From an uncultured Lachnospiraceae bacterium (lineage in GTDB: Bacteria; Bacillota; Clostridia; Lachnospirales; Lachnospiraceae): DNA of 20,293 nucleotides. The notes under the pieces were generated by a model. That model saw only the letters and a list, made by a program, of their open reading frames with translations. It made no database searches and was not told the DNA's origin. The stretch spans positions 1-20,293 of the forward strand of contig UQAW01000072.1 of assembly GCA_900539175.1 (NCBI GenBank), given 5' to 3'. The translations under genes and the position numbers were made by a program. Of this stretch, positions 1-5,934 are shown one piece after another. Position 1 is the stretch's first letter, and the number at the start of each line of letters is the position of its first letter.

Positions 1-54
1 TTACGAGGTCGATGAAACAGGAAGCCCATTGGCTTTAGACAATGGGTAGTTCAC
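1..54 (+). mobile_element. Right end of an IS200/IS605-family element (partial)
   Basis: A 7-bp stem (25-31 pairs with 40-46) has a loop containing CTTTAGA and is followed by GTAGTTCAC. This is the arrangement I know from the right ends of IS200/IS605 elements: AAGCCC-stem, CTTTAG loop, GGG-TAGTTCAC. In such elements the right-end hairpin also forms the 3' scaffold of the omega RNA that guides TnpB, and the guide is the sequence just beyond the end (here from about 55). The rest of the element is left of the window, so completeness and activity cannot be judged. The exact cleavage site near 54 is a guess from the TTCAC ending. Confidence 0.65.
2..49 (+). CDS. Possible C-terminal end of tnpB (partial)
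   Basis: Frame 2 is open from the left edge to a TAG at 47-49 and encodes a short tail ending in SPLALDNG. Its stop lies inside the right-end hairpin of the IS200/IS605-type element, which is where tnpB genes commonly finish. Only 15 codons are visible, with no RuvC or zinc-finger residues, so the assignment rests on position alone. The frame could equally be chance read-through of the hairpin. Confidence 0.35.
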   Translation, partial: YEVDETGSPLALDNG

Positions 55-62
55 AACTATTG

Positions 63-68
63 TATAAT
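63..68 (+). promoter_or_regulatory. -10 element TATAAT upstream of the rhomboid gene
   Basis: A consensus TATAAT sits just outside the IS right end, about 55 bases before the rhomboid start. No good -35 hexamer is found at 16-18 bp; upstream sequence at that distance is IS-end sequence. If used, part of the promoter would derive from the insertion element (inference). Confidence 0.35.
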
Positions 69-124
69 GAACCCCATACATATTTGATTATTAAAAATGT
101 AGAAATTGTAAAAGAGGCCTGATT

Positions 125-760
125 ATGGAGCAGAAAAATTATAACAAAGATATTATTGATGAGATGCGGGAAGGTCCAAAAAGTTGGATGAATTTCCTCA
201 TAATAGGAGTAAATATTCTGATATTCCTTTTGGTTGAAGCCACCGGAAGTTCAGAAGATCCATCACATATGATATCCTGGGGTGCGGCAGACACAGCGCT
301 TATTCAGGCAGGTGAATATTATCGTTTGTTTACCTGTATGTTTCTGCATTTTGGTCTGGAACATCTGCTGAATAATATGCTTTTATTGTTTTTTACGGGA
401 TATTATCTGGAACGATTTGTAGGAAAGGCATGCTATTTGATTCTTTACCTTGGAGGCGGGTTGATAGGAAGTCTCTGTTCCTGGGCGGTAGAGATGGCAG
501 GAGAGGAGTCTGTTGTGTCAGCAGGAGCGTCCGGAGCCATATTTGCTGTTCTGGGAGCACTTATTGTTACAGTTTGGCGCCGCAGAGGTCAGGAAGAAAA
601 CCTGAGTATGCGGCGCCTGATGTTGATGGTTTTACTGTCTGTATATGTAGGTTTTCGCTCCGCCGGTGTAGATAATGCAGCCCACATAGGCGGGCTGGTG
701 GGCGGAGTAATTCTGGCACTGCCTGTCACATACTTTAAGAAACGGGGAAATACAGTGTAA
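125..760 (+). CDS. Rhomboid-family intramembrane serine protease
   Basis: The 211-residue protein is a small polytopic membrane protein. It has the rhomboid catalytic dyad: Ser136 in GASG (134-137) and His187 in AAHIGG. The upstream HxxxN-type motif is also present, with H80 and N83/N84 in FLHFGLEHLLNN on the second conserved helix. Rhomboids cleave single-pass membrane substrates within or near the bilayer. About six hydrophobic segments are visible (about 22-38, 67-97, 101-122, 132-151, 163-178, 185-204), matching the six-helix bacterial form. The start ATG has a modest AGAGG site about 8 bases upstream. The gene stands alone behind an IS200/IS605 end, and its 3' end overlaps the convergent histidine kinase gene by 26 bases. 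The substrate cannot be inferred. Confidence 0.93.
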   Translation: MEQKNYNKDIIDEMREGPKSWMNFLIIGVNILIFLLVEATGSSEDPSHMISWGAADTALIQAGEYYRLFTCMFLHFGLEHLLNNMLLLFFTGYYLERFVGKACYLILYLGGGLIGSLCSWAVEMAGEESVVSAGASGAIFAVLGALIVTVWRRRGQEENLSMRRLMLMVLLSVYVGFRSAGVDNAAHIGGLVGGVILALPVTYFKKRGNTV

Positions 761-1391
761 ATTCTGTTCCCTCATTTGGTAATGAGATTACCGAGATTGA
801 GCCGTGATGGGCTTTCATGATTTCATCGCAGATCGCAAGACCCAGTCCGTTTCCGTCCTTTTTGTAAGATACAAATGGATGGAAAATATTATCCATCTGG
901 TCTTGTGTAATGCCGTCTCCTGTATCAGAAATCTTGATTTCTACCTTGCAGCCGTCGCAGAGTATCTTGATCGTAATCTTGCCGGGATTCGGATAAATAG
1001 CTTCCGCAGAATTACGGATCAAATTGCTGAACAGCTGATTCATTTTTACCGGATCCAACTTAATTCTTGGTATTGCAGAGCCTTTTTGAAGTTCGATATC
1101 AATCTTGTCTCTTTTTAGAATTTCTCTGGCTGATTCGGTAAATTTGACTAAAAACAGATAAAGGTTTATCTCTTCTTCACAAAGGTTTGATGCATGGTTG
1201 TAATCCGTCAGTTCATCCAGCAGGGATCGAAGAATCGTCATATTTTCTTCAATCTTGTCATAATAGTTATAAGTGGAGATTTCCGGATGATCCTGTACCA
1301 TCAATTGGAGAAAACTGTTGATTAAAGTAACTGGGTTGCGTATTTCGTGGGAAAATTTTGATAGTGTGTAGTTATATTCTTCATCTTTCAT
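735..1391 (-). CDS. Small soluble sensor histidine kinase (HisKA + HATPase_c)
   Basis: The 218-residue protein is almost only a kinase core. The H-box SHEIRNP has the phospho-accepting His15, then come the N-box NLIRNSAEAIY (about 123-133), the G1 box DTGDGI (about 156-161), an F-box FHPF and the G2 box GNGLGLAI (about 180-187). No transmembrane segment or recognisable sensor domain precedes the H-box, so it is predicted cytosolic. The SHEIRNP form resembles sporulation/NtrB-type kinases. I chose ATG at 1391 because AAGGGGTGAT lies 5-6 bases before it; the upstream in-frame GTG (1400) is inside that site. No response regulator is adjacent, so it is an orphan kinase. A role in phosphorylating Spo0A or a distant regulator is only a guess. 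Confidence 0.9.
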   Translation of the reverse strand: MKDEEYNYTLSKFSHEIRNPVTLINSFLQLMVQDHPEISTYNYYDKIEENMTILRSLLDELTDYNHASNLCEEEINLYLFLVKFTESAREILKRDKIDIELQKGSAIPRIKLDPVKMNQLFSNLIRNSAEAIYPNPGKITIKILCDGCKVEIKISDTGDGITQDQMDNIFHPFVSYKKDGNGLGLAICDEIMKAHHGSISVISLPNEGTEFTLYFPVS

Positions 1392-1461
1392 GTATATCAC
1401 CCCTTCCCTTTTAGTTTATCACCTGATGCTGCAATAATCAAATAAAAGAGTTTGAGTTTTT

Positions 1462-1492
1462 TTGACAAAAAGTGACAAAAAGGTGTTATTAT
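1462..1492 (+). promoter_or_regulatory. Candidate sigma-A promoter for the HIT-sigma operon
   Basis: A perfect TTGACA (1462-1467) is followed by TATTAT (1487-1492), a 19-bp spacer, slightly longer than ideal. A GTGACA repeat at 1472-1477 follows the first hexamer. Transcription would begin near 1499, about 80 bases before the HIT start. Confidence 0.5.
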
Positions 1493-1578
1493 ATGGAGGA
1501 AAGAAGGTAAAAACGGTAACTGTGAAGGTACTGAACAGTTGCTCAGATTATTACAAAAGTATATTGGAGGTAAAAAAG

Positions 1579-1986
1579 ATGGATTGTATTTTCTGTAAAA
1601 TTGCGAATGGTGAAATTCCTTCTGCAACGTTGTATGAAGATGAGGATTTTCGTGTAATGTTGGATATTGGTCCGGCATCTTTTGGGCATACGTTGATTTT
1701 GCCGAAGAAGCATTATGCGAATATCTATGAGCTGCCGGAGGAATTGGCGGCTAAAGTTTTTGTTCTGGCGAAAAAAACAGCAAATGCATTGAAAACGGCA
1801 TTGGATCTGGAGGGACTGAATGTAGTACAGAATAATGGAAGTCTGGCAGGACAGACGGTATTTCATTTTCACATGCATTTAATTCCAAGATATCAGGGTG
1901 ATGAAGTGGGATTGACATGGAGACCGGGCGAATTAACAGAGCATGACAGAGATAAAATCTTGAAAAAAGTTAATTCCCTTCTGTAA
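1579..1986 (+). CDS. HIT-family (histidine triad) nucleotide-binding hydrolase
   Basis: The 135-residue protein is the size of Hint-type HIT proteins. The catalytic triad motif H96-F-H98-M-H100-L-I is intact, and CxxC at residues 3-6 with the N-terminal FCKIANGEIPS is the classic start of the family. HIT proteins hydrolyse nucleoside phosphoramidates or related adenylated compounds as dimers in the cytosol. The ATG at 1579 is preceded by TTGGAGG with 8 bases of spacing, so the longer open frame upstream is not used. The gene begins a short + operon with the sigma-factor gene 16 bases downstream. Confidence 0.95.
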   Translation: MDCIFCKIANGEIPSATLYEDEDFRVMLDIGPASFGHTLILPKKHYANIYELPEELAAKVFVLAKKTANALKTALDLEGLNVVQNNGSLAGQTVFHFHMHLIPRYQGDEVGLTWRPGELTEHDRDKILKKVNSLL

Positions 1987-2002
1987 ACTGTGAAGATGAG
2001 AT

Positions 2003-2497
2003 ATGGATAAGACAGAATTCAGAAATGTTTATATGCAGTATCACAGACTTGTTTCCCAGATTGCCTACAATGTAATTGGAGATTATCATCTTGCGCAGGA
2101 TATTACTCAGGATATCTTTGCGGAATTGTATCAAAAGTGGGAAACAATTGATGTGTGTAAGATAAAAGGATGGCTGATTACCTGCACGACCAGAAAGGCG
2201 ATAGATTATAAGCGTAAATCTTATTATGAGCGGGAAGTATCAGGTGGTGAAAATATGAAAGAGTTGTGTAAATCCGATTCGACAGAATATGAGATTATTC
2301 TGCGGGAGAACTACGGAACCATTTTGTCAGAATTATGTCAGAAAAACAAACAATGGTTTGAAGTGATTATCAGATTGGATGTAAAAGGGGAAAAACCGAA
2401 AGATGTAGCGAAGGATATGGGGATTACTCTTAACAATCTGAGAGTGAAACATCACCGTGCCAAGGAATGGCTGAGCCATAGATTTTCCCAGGAATAG
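2003..2497 (+). CDS. ECF-like RNA polymerase sigma factor (sigma-70 family)
   Basis: The 164-residue protein has the two-domain layout of extracytoplasmic-function sigma factors. Region 2 covers about residues 9-73 (YHRLVSQIAYNVIGDYHLAQ, then DITQDIFAELY, then a region 2.3/2.4-like stretch around WLITCTTRKAIDYKR). Region 4, with a helix-turn-helix, covers about 105-160 (PKDVAKDMGITLNNLRVKHHRAKEWL). It should direct RNA polymerase to a specific promoter set in the cytosol. It is 16 bases downstream of the HIT gene and probably co-transcribed. The ribosome site (GAAGATGAGA) is weak, suggesting low expression or coupling. No anti-sigma factor gene follows; the next gene is murG on the opposite strand. 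An ECF factor without a neighbouring anti-sigma is less common, so its control is unknown. Confidence 0.85.
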   Translation: MDKTEFRNVYMQYHRLVSQIAYNVIGDYHLAQDITQDIFAELYQKWETIDVCKIKGWLITCTTRKAIDYKRKSYYEREVSGGENMKELCKSDSTEYEIILRENYGTILSELCQKNKQWFEVIIRLDVKGEKPKDVAKDMGITLNNLRVKHHRAKEWLSHRFSQE

Positions 2498-2499
2498 TA

Positions 2500-2535
2500 A
2501 GAGGGTGCTGCAACACATATGCTGCAGCACCCTCT
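2500..2535. terminator. Hairpin between convergent sigma-factor and murG genes
   Basis: A perfect 13-bp stem (AGAGGGTGCTGCA at 2500-2512 with its complement at 2523-2535) encloses a 10-base loop. It sits between two convergent stops and probably terminates both, although neither side has a strong T tract (the + side continues CGCTGTTT). Its core GGGTGCTGCA recurs in the hairpin at 5868-5908. Confidence 0.7.
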
Positions 2536-2550
2536 CGCTGTTTACGATCA

Positions 2551-3615
2551 TTATTTTACGCATGTTTCAATCAAGTTCATAATAACTTTAATCGAGTCTG
2601 TGTGGCTGCTGTGGTTCATGGCATCGATATATTGCTGGCGGTCAGCATAGAGTGTACGGATGCCCTGAAGGAGCTTTTCGGGAGTAATCTCTTCTTCTTC
2701 CATGACCATACTATACCCTTGTTTTTCGAAAGAACGGGCATTTAAAATTTGATCGCCGCGGCTTGCCTTGGCAGAAAGCGGGATCAGCAGATTTGGTTTT
2801 GCCAAAGAACTGATTTCGCAGATTGCATTGGCGCCGGCACGTGAGATTACCACATCGGCAAGGGCGAATAAATCAGGAAGCTCTTTTTTGATGTATTCAT
2901 ATTGGACATATCCAGGCATTGCACACAGGGATTCGTCAGTTTTTCCTTTTCCGCAGAGATGGATTACCTGGAAATCCTTTAGAAGTTCCGGAAGAATGCT
3001 TCTTACTGCATTATTGACAATTACGGAACCGAGACTTCCGCCGATTACCATAATGACGGGCTTATTTGCTGTGAATCCGCAGAAATTTAATGCTTCCAGA
3101 CGGTTTCCGGTGAGCAGTTCCCTACGAATCGGTGTTCCTGTCAGGACTGCTTTTTCAGCAGGAAGACATGCAATGGTTTCCGGAAAATTACAGCAGATTC
3201 TGGATGCGGAAGGGATGCATAACTTATTGGCAAGACCGGGAGTCATGTCTGACTCATGGATAATAGCAGGAATTTTGCAGTTTTTTGCAGCCACAACAAC
3301 GGGTACTGTGACAAACCCTCCTTTTGAAAAGATGACATCCGGTTTTAATTGTTTCAGGAGTTTTTTAGCTTCTCCAAATCCTTTCAGAACCCGGAATGGA
3401 TCCGTGAAATTTTTTACATCAAAATATCGGCGGAGCTTTCCGGAAGAAATTCCATAATAGGGAATTTCCAGCTCTTCAATTAATTTTTTTTCAATTCCGT
3501 CATAAGAACCAATATAAGAAATCTGATATCCGGCATCCTTTAAAGCAGGGATCAGAGCAATGTTCGGTGTTACATGTCCGGCAGTACCGCCTCCGGTCAG
3601 AACGATATGTTTCAT
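2551..3615 (-). CDS. murG: MurG: UDP-GlcNAc:undecaprenyl-PP-MurNAc-pentapeptide GlcNAc transferase
   Basis: The 354-residue protein has the length and motifs of MurG, the GT28 enzyme that adds GlcNAc to lipid I to make lipid II at the inner face of the membrane. Visible motifs are the N-terminal glycine-rich loop GGGTAGHVTPN (8-18), IHESD..PGLAN (119-130), the second glycine loop GGSLGS (192-197), and the donor-binding stretch SRAGANAICEI (258-268) followed by KPNLLIPLS. The start is ATG at 3615, with AAAGGAGGC close upstream; the longer open frame runs into a repeat and is not coding. MurG usually lies in the dcw division/wall cluster, but here it is alone between unrelated genes, so it could be a second copy. 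A good - strand promoter lies at 3839-3867, which gives an approximately 217-base leader that includes the inverted-repeat element. Confidence 0.93.
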   Translation of the reverse strand: MKHIVLTGGGTAGHVTPNIALIPALKDAGYQISYIGSYDGIEKKLIEELEIPYYGISSGKLRRYFDVKNFTDPFRVLKGFGEAKKLLKQLKPDVIFSKGGFVTVPVVVAAKNCKIPAIIHESDMTPGLANKLCIPSASRICCNFPETIACLPAEKAVLTGTPIRRELLTGNRLEALNFCGFTANKPVIMVIGGSLGSVIVNNAVRSILPELLKDFQVIHLCGKGKTDESLCAMPGYVQYEYIKKELPDLFALADVVISRAGANAICEISSLAKPNLLIPLSAKASRGDQILNARSFEKQGYSMVMEEEEITPEKLLQGIRTLYADRQQYIDAMNHSSHTDSIKVIMNLIETCVK

Positions 3616-3662
3616 AGTAAGCCTCCTTTGCATAAATGTATGCAATAATATGATAAGATACC

Positions 3663-3824
3663 AGAGTGTGTTTGAAAATTCATTCCCGTGATCTGTACGC
3701 CCCACTTTGCGGTATATTTGCCCCGCATTCGGTCAACGTAGCCCGCTACGCCTCCCTCATTTGAGACAAATCTCCCACAAACCGGGACGCACATCTCACG
3801 GAAAGCAATTTTCAAACACACTCT
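3663..3824 (-). repeat. 162-base element with perfect 18-bp terminal inverted repeats
   Basis: The ends 3663-3680 and 3807-3824 are perfect inverted copies of AGAGTGTGTTTGAAAATT. Inside, CCGTGAGATGTGCGTCCC-like and GGGGCGTACAGATCACGG-like arms continue the pairing imperfectly, and an inner CGTAG-CGGG-CTACG stem-loop lies near the tip. The whole element can therefore fold as one long rod. I associate closely similar intergenic sequences with Lachnospiraceae genomes (recollection, not checked). No clear target duplication flanks it. It has no coding content: the frame crossing it on the - strand is read-through of the repeat. It lies within the predicted murG leader. Confidence 0.8.
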
Positions 3825-3838
3825 AGTGTACCATTTCC

Positions 3839-3867
3839 AGTATAACGTCCCAACGTCACAAGGGCAA
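3839..3867 (-). promoter_or_regulatory. Candidate sigma-A promoter for murG
   Basis: Read on the - strand: -35 TTGCCC (3867-3862), a 17-bp spacer and -10 TATACT (3844-3839). Transcription would start near 3832, only a few bases before the right edge of the inverted-repeat element. No comparably good promoter is seen between the element and murG. Confidence 0.55.
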
Positions 3868-3909
3868 GAGAAAATCCGGAAAAAAATTTTTAGAAAAGCT
3901 GTAATTTTT

Positions 3910-3938
3910 TTGTATATCAATCGTATTCTTAATGTAAT
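3910..3938 (+). promoter_or_regulatory. Candidate promoter for the structured RNA
   Basis: TTGTAT (3910-3915), a 17-bp spacer and TGTAAT (3933-3938) form a plausible sigma-A promoter with a weak -35. It would produce a transcript starting near 3945 and running through the structured region at 4011-4157. Confidence 0.4.
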
Positions 3939-3944
3939 GTAAGA

Positions 3945-4165
3945 AAGTGAGAGGATACAAAGGAGGAGAATATAAATAATTGATAACCGGTTAATTGGTT
4001 TATAAGACATTTTGGAACTGTGGTGCGGGCACTCTTACATTACTGCCGCAGTGCGGATGCATTATGAACCGCTGGAGATGGGGAGAGTGCCCAGTCTTCC
4101 AAACACTAACATAACAGGCAATGAAACTTCAATCAGAATCGTTTCATTGTCTGTTATTGTTTCAA
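3945..4165 (+). ncRNA. Candidate structured RNA or leader, ending in a terminator-like stem
   Basis: Two nested pairings form a rod: TTTGGAA 4011-4017 with 4097-4103, and GGGCACTCT 4027-4035 with 4084-4092 (both perfect). Together they enclose a GC-rich inner part containing GCCGCAGTGCGG and CCGCTGG. Immediately after is a 17-bp stem (4111-4127 with 4141-4157, one G-U pair, 13-base loop) followed by a weak T-rich tail, resembling a terminator. The metallo-hydrolase gene starts 92 bases later. I could not match it to 6S, SRP, tmRNA, T-box or any riboswitch class I know. It may be a free small RNA or a terminating leader of the downstream gene. The limits are set by the candidate promoter and the last stem. 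Confidence 0.45.
4111..4157 (+). terminator. Terminator-like hairpin upstream of the metallo-hydrolase gene
   Basis: The 17-bp stem has a single G-U pair and a 13-base loop. The trailing sequence TATTGTTTC is only moderately T-rich, so termination efficiency is uncertain. It would end the candidate RNA or attenuate read-through into the gene at 4250. Confidence 0.5.
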
Positions 4166-4219
4166 AGTACAGAAAAAAGTTTAATATTTTTTTATTAGGT
4201 ATTCTGGTTGCTTTGGGGG

Positions 4220-4225
4220 TATACT
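4220..4225 (+). promoter_or_regulatory. -10 element TATACT upstream of the metallo-hydrolase gene
   Basis: TATACT lies 25 bases before the start codon. No convincing -35 hexamer is found at the proper distance (4197-4202 reads AGGTAT). If used, the leader is about 18 bases and would just contain the ribosome binding site. Confidence 0.35.
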
Positions 4226-4249
4226 TATAGTAACGAAAGGGGGAACTGT

Positions 4250-5851
4250 ATGCGGATTACATTTTTAGGGGCAACACATGAAGTAACCGGGAGTTGTTAT
4301 TATCTGGAGTCATGCGGAAAGAAATTTCTGGTGGATTGCGGAATGGAGCAGGGACCCAATATATTTGAGAATAAACCGATTCCTGTACCGGCAGCTGATT
4401 TGGATTTTGTATTGCTGACACATGCACATATTGACCATTCGGGAAATCTTCCGGCACTCTATGCACAAGGTTTCAGGGGGAATGTATATACCACATATGC
4501 TACGGCAGATCTCTGTAACATTATGCTGCGTGACAGCGCTCACATTCAGATGTTTGAGGCAGAATGGCGTACAAAGAAAAACAGGCGGCTGGGAAAACCG
4601 GATCATATACCGGCTTATACAGTGGAAGACGCTGTGAGGCTTATCCGTAAGATCCAGGGATATCCATATAATGAAAAAATTAATCTGGCGGAAGGAATCC
4701 AGGTGCGTTTTGCAGATGCGGGGCATCTGCTGGGATCTGCCAGTATTGAAATCTGGCTTACGGAAGAGGGAGTCACCAGAAAAATTGTTTTTTCCGGGGA
4801 TATTGGAAATCTGAATCAGCCGCTGATCAAGGATCCAACTTATATCAAAGAAGCGGATTATGTTGTGATGGAGTCCACTTATGGTGACCGGAGCCATAAA
4901 GCAGTACCGGATTATGCAAAAGCACTGGCGGCGGTTTTGCAGGAAACTTTTGCAAAAGGAGGAAATGTTGTGATTCCGTCTTTTGCTGTAGGCCGCACCC
5001 AGGAAATGTTGTATTTTATTCGGAAGATTAAGCAGGAACATATGCTTCAGGGCTTCGAGGATTTCGTGGTTTATGTGGATAGTCCGCTGGCAGTAGAGGC
5101 GACAAATATCTTTTATGAACATGATGCAGAGTGTTTTGATGAAGAAGCTGAAGCATTGATTCGTAAAGGGATAAATCCCATCCGCTTCCCGGGACTGCGC
5201 CTGTCAATTACCAGTGAAGAGTCACGGGCAATTAATTATGATGACAGGCTGAAAGTGATTATATCTGCCAGTGGTATGTGTGATGCAGGGCGGGTGAAAC
5301 ACCATCTGAAACATAATCTCTGGAAGGCGGAAAATACGGTTTTATTTGTGGGATATCAGGCAGTGGGTACACCGGGAAGAGCGTTGGTGGAAGGGGCTGA
5401 GAGTATTCGGTTATTCGGGGAGCCAGTACAGGTAAATGCCCGGATACGGGTTTTGCCCGGAGTCAGCGGTCATGCAGATGATAAAGGACTGATGCGATGG
5501 GCTTCCGCTTTTGAGAAAAAGCCGGATAAAGTATTTGTGACTCATGGAGAAGACAGGGTAACGGAGTATTTTGCGGAACGATTGACCAGGGAACTTCAGT
5601 ATGAGACGTTGGCACCTTACAGCGGAACGGTTTATGATCTGCGAAACAACGTACTTGTGGAGGCACCGGCACCGGTTCGTCTGGAACATGTGAAATCCGT
5701 CAATGTAAGAAAAAATGCAGTATATGAACGTCTGAAGGCAGCAGGTGAACGTTTGCTTGCTGTAATCAGACATAATGAAGGCGGTGCTAATAAGGATCTT
5801 TCTCGCTTTGCCGACCAGATCAACAGCCTTTGTGATAAATGGGATCGCTGA
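4250..5851 (+). CDS. Beta-CASP metallo-beta-lactamase-fold RNase-like hydrolase
   Basis: The 533-residue protein belongs to the MBL/beta-CASP group related to CPSF73 and bacterial RNases such as TTHA0252. Metal ligands are visible: H58-x-H60-x-D62-H63 (LTHAHIDHSG), H159 in DAGHLLGSA and D184 in SGDIGN. The beta-CASP insert follows with its usual marks: ESTYGDRSH, IPSFAVGRTQE (about 242-252), VYVDSPLA and SASGMCDAGR (339-348). The RMMBL end carries SGHADD (H408) and THGE (H432). Such enzymes cut RNA using two zinc ions in the cytosol; this gene's substrate is unknown. I chose ATG at 4250 because GAAAGGGGGAA precedes it closely and the MRITFLG start fits the fold. The gene is transcribed alone and ends at a hairpin. 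Confidence 0.93.
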   Translation: MRITFLGATHEVTGSCYYLESCGKKFLVDCGMEQGPNIFENKPIPVPAADLDFVLLTHAHIDHSGNLPALYAQGFRGNVYTTYATADLCNIMLRDSAHIQMFEAEWRTKKNRRLGKPDHIPAYTVEDAVRLIRKIQGYPYNEKINLAEGIQVRFADAGHLLGSASIEIWLTEEGVTRKIVFSGDIGNLNQPLIKDPTYIKEADYVVMESTYGDRSHKAVPDYAKALAAVLQETFAKGGNVVIPSFAVGRTQEMLYFIRKIKQEHMLQGFEDFVVYVDSPLAVEATNIFYEHDAECFDEEAEALIRKGINPIRFPGLRLSITSEESRAINYDDRLKVIISASGMCDAGRVKHHLKHNLWKAENTVLFVGYQAVGTPGRALVEGAESIRLFGEPVQVNARIRVLPGVSGHADDKGLMRWASAFEKKPDKVFVTHGEDRVTEYFAERLTRELQYETLAPYSGTVYDLRNNVLVEAPAPVRLEHVKSVNVRKNAVYERLKAAGERLLAVIRHNEGGANKDLSRFADQINSLCDKWDR

Positions 5852-5861
5852 AACCATACAG

Positions 5862-5908
5862 AAAAAACGACAGGGAGGGTGCTGCAGTCTGCAGTACCTT
5901 CCCTGTCG
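5862..5908 (-). terminator. Terminator of the TSCPD-lipoprotein operon, also facing the convergent gene
   Basis: A 41-base near-perfect palindrome (arms 5868-5887 and 5889-5908, two G-T positions) is followed on the - strand by six T residues (complement of 5862-5867). It is thus a canonical intrinsic terminator for the lipoprotein operon. On the + strand the tail GAAAAGC lacks T residues, so it would serve the metallo-hydrolase gene less well. Confidence 0.8.
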
Positions 5909-5934
5909 GAAAAGCAGATATATAGTATCGGTTT

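Noticed and set aside
804..1118. Long opposite-strand frame inside the small histidine kinase gene
   Set aside because: It is a shadow of a convincing kinase gene and lacks a ribosome site and any domain.
1392..1400. GTG at 1400 as start of the small histidine kinase
   Set aside because: It lies inside the purine-rich ribosome site for the ATG at 1391.
1462..1578. Longer N-terminus for the HIT protein from an upstream Met
   Set aside because: The segment holds the promoter and ribosome site; HIT proteins begin at MDCIFCKI and the TTGGAGG site serves that ATG.
3612..4010. Open frame of 132 codons on the - strand running across the inverted-repeat element and into murG
   Set aside because: It is read-through of a non-coding repeat joined to chance sequence, has no ribosome site or recognisable domain, and overlaps the predicted murG promoter and leader.
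4012..4103. Known riboswitch or housekeeping RNA (6S, SRP, tmRNA, T-box, cobalamin, ZTP, c-di-GMP, glycine)
   Set aside because: I compared from memory the conserved cores of these classes and none fits; the T-box GGTGG, SRP GGAAG and riboswitch core sequences are missing.
4012..4230. Open frame of 72 codons on the + strand upstream of the metallo-hydrolase
   Set aside because: It coincides with the stems of the candidate structured RNA and terminator, lacks a ribosome site at its start and shows no coding character.
4208..4249. Upstream extension of the metallo-hydrolase
   Set aside because: The extension contains the -10-like element and ribosome site; the protein fold starts at MRITFLG.
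5411..5857. Opposite-strand frames within the metallo-hydrolase gene
   Set aside because: They are shadows of a gene with intact catalytic motifs.
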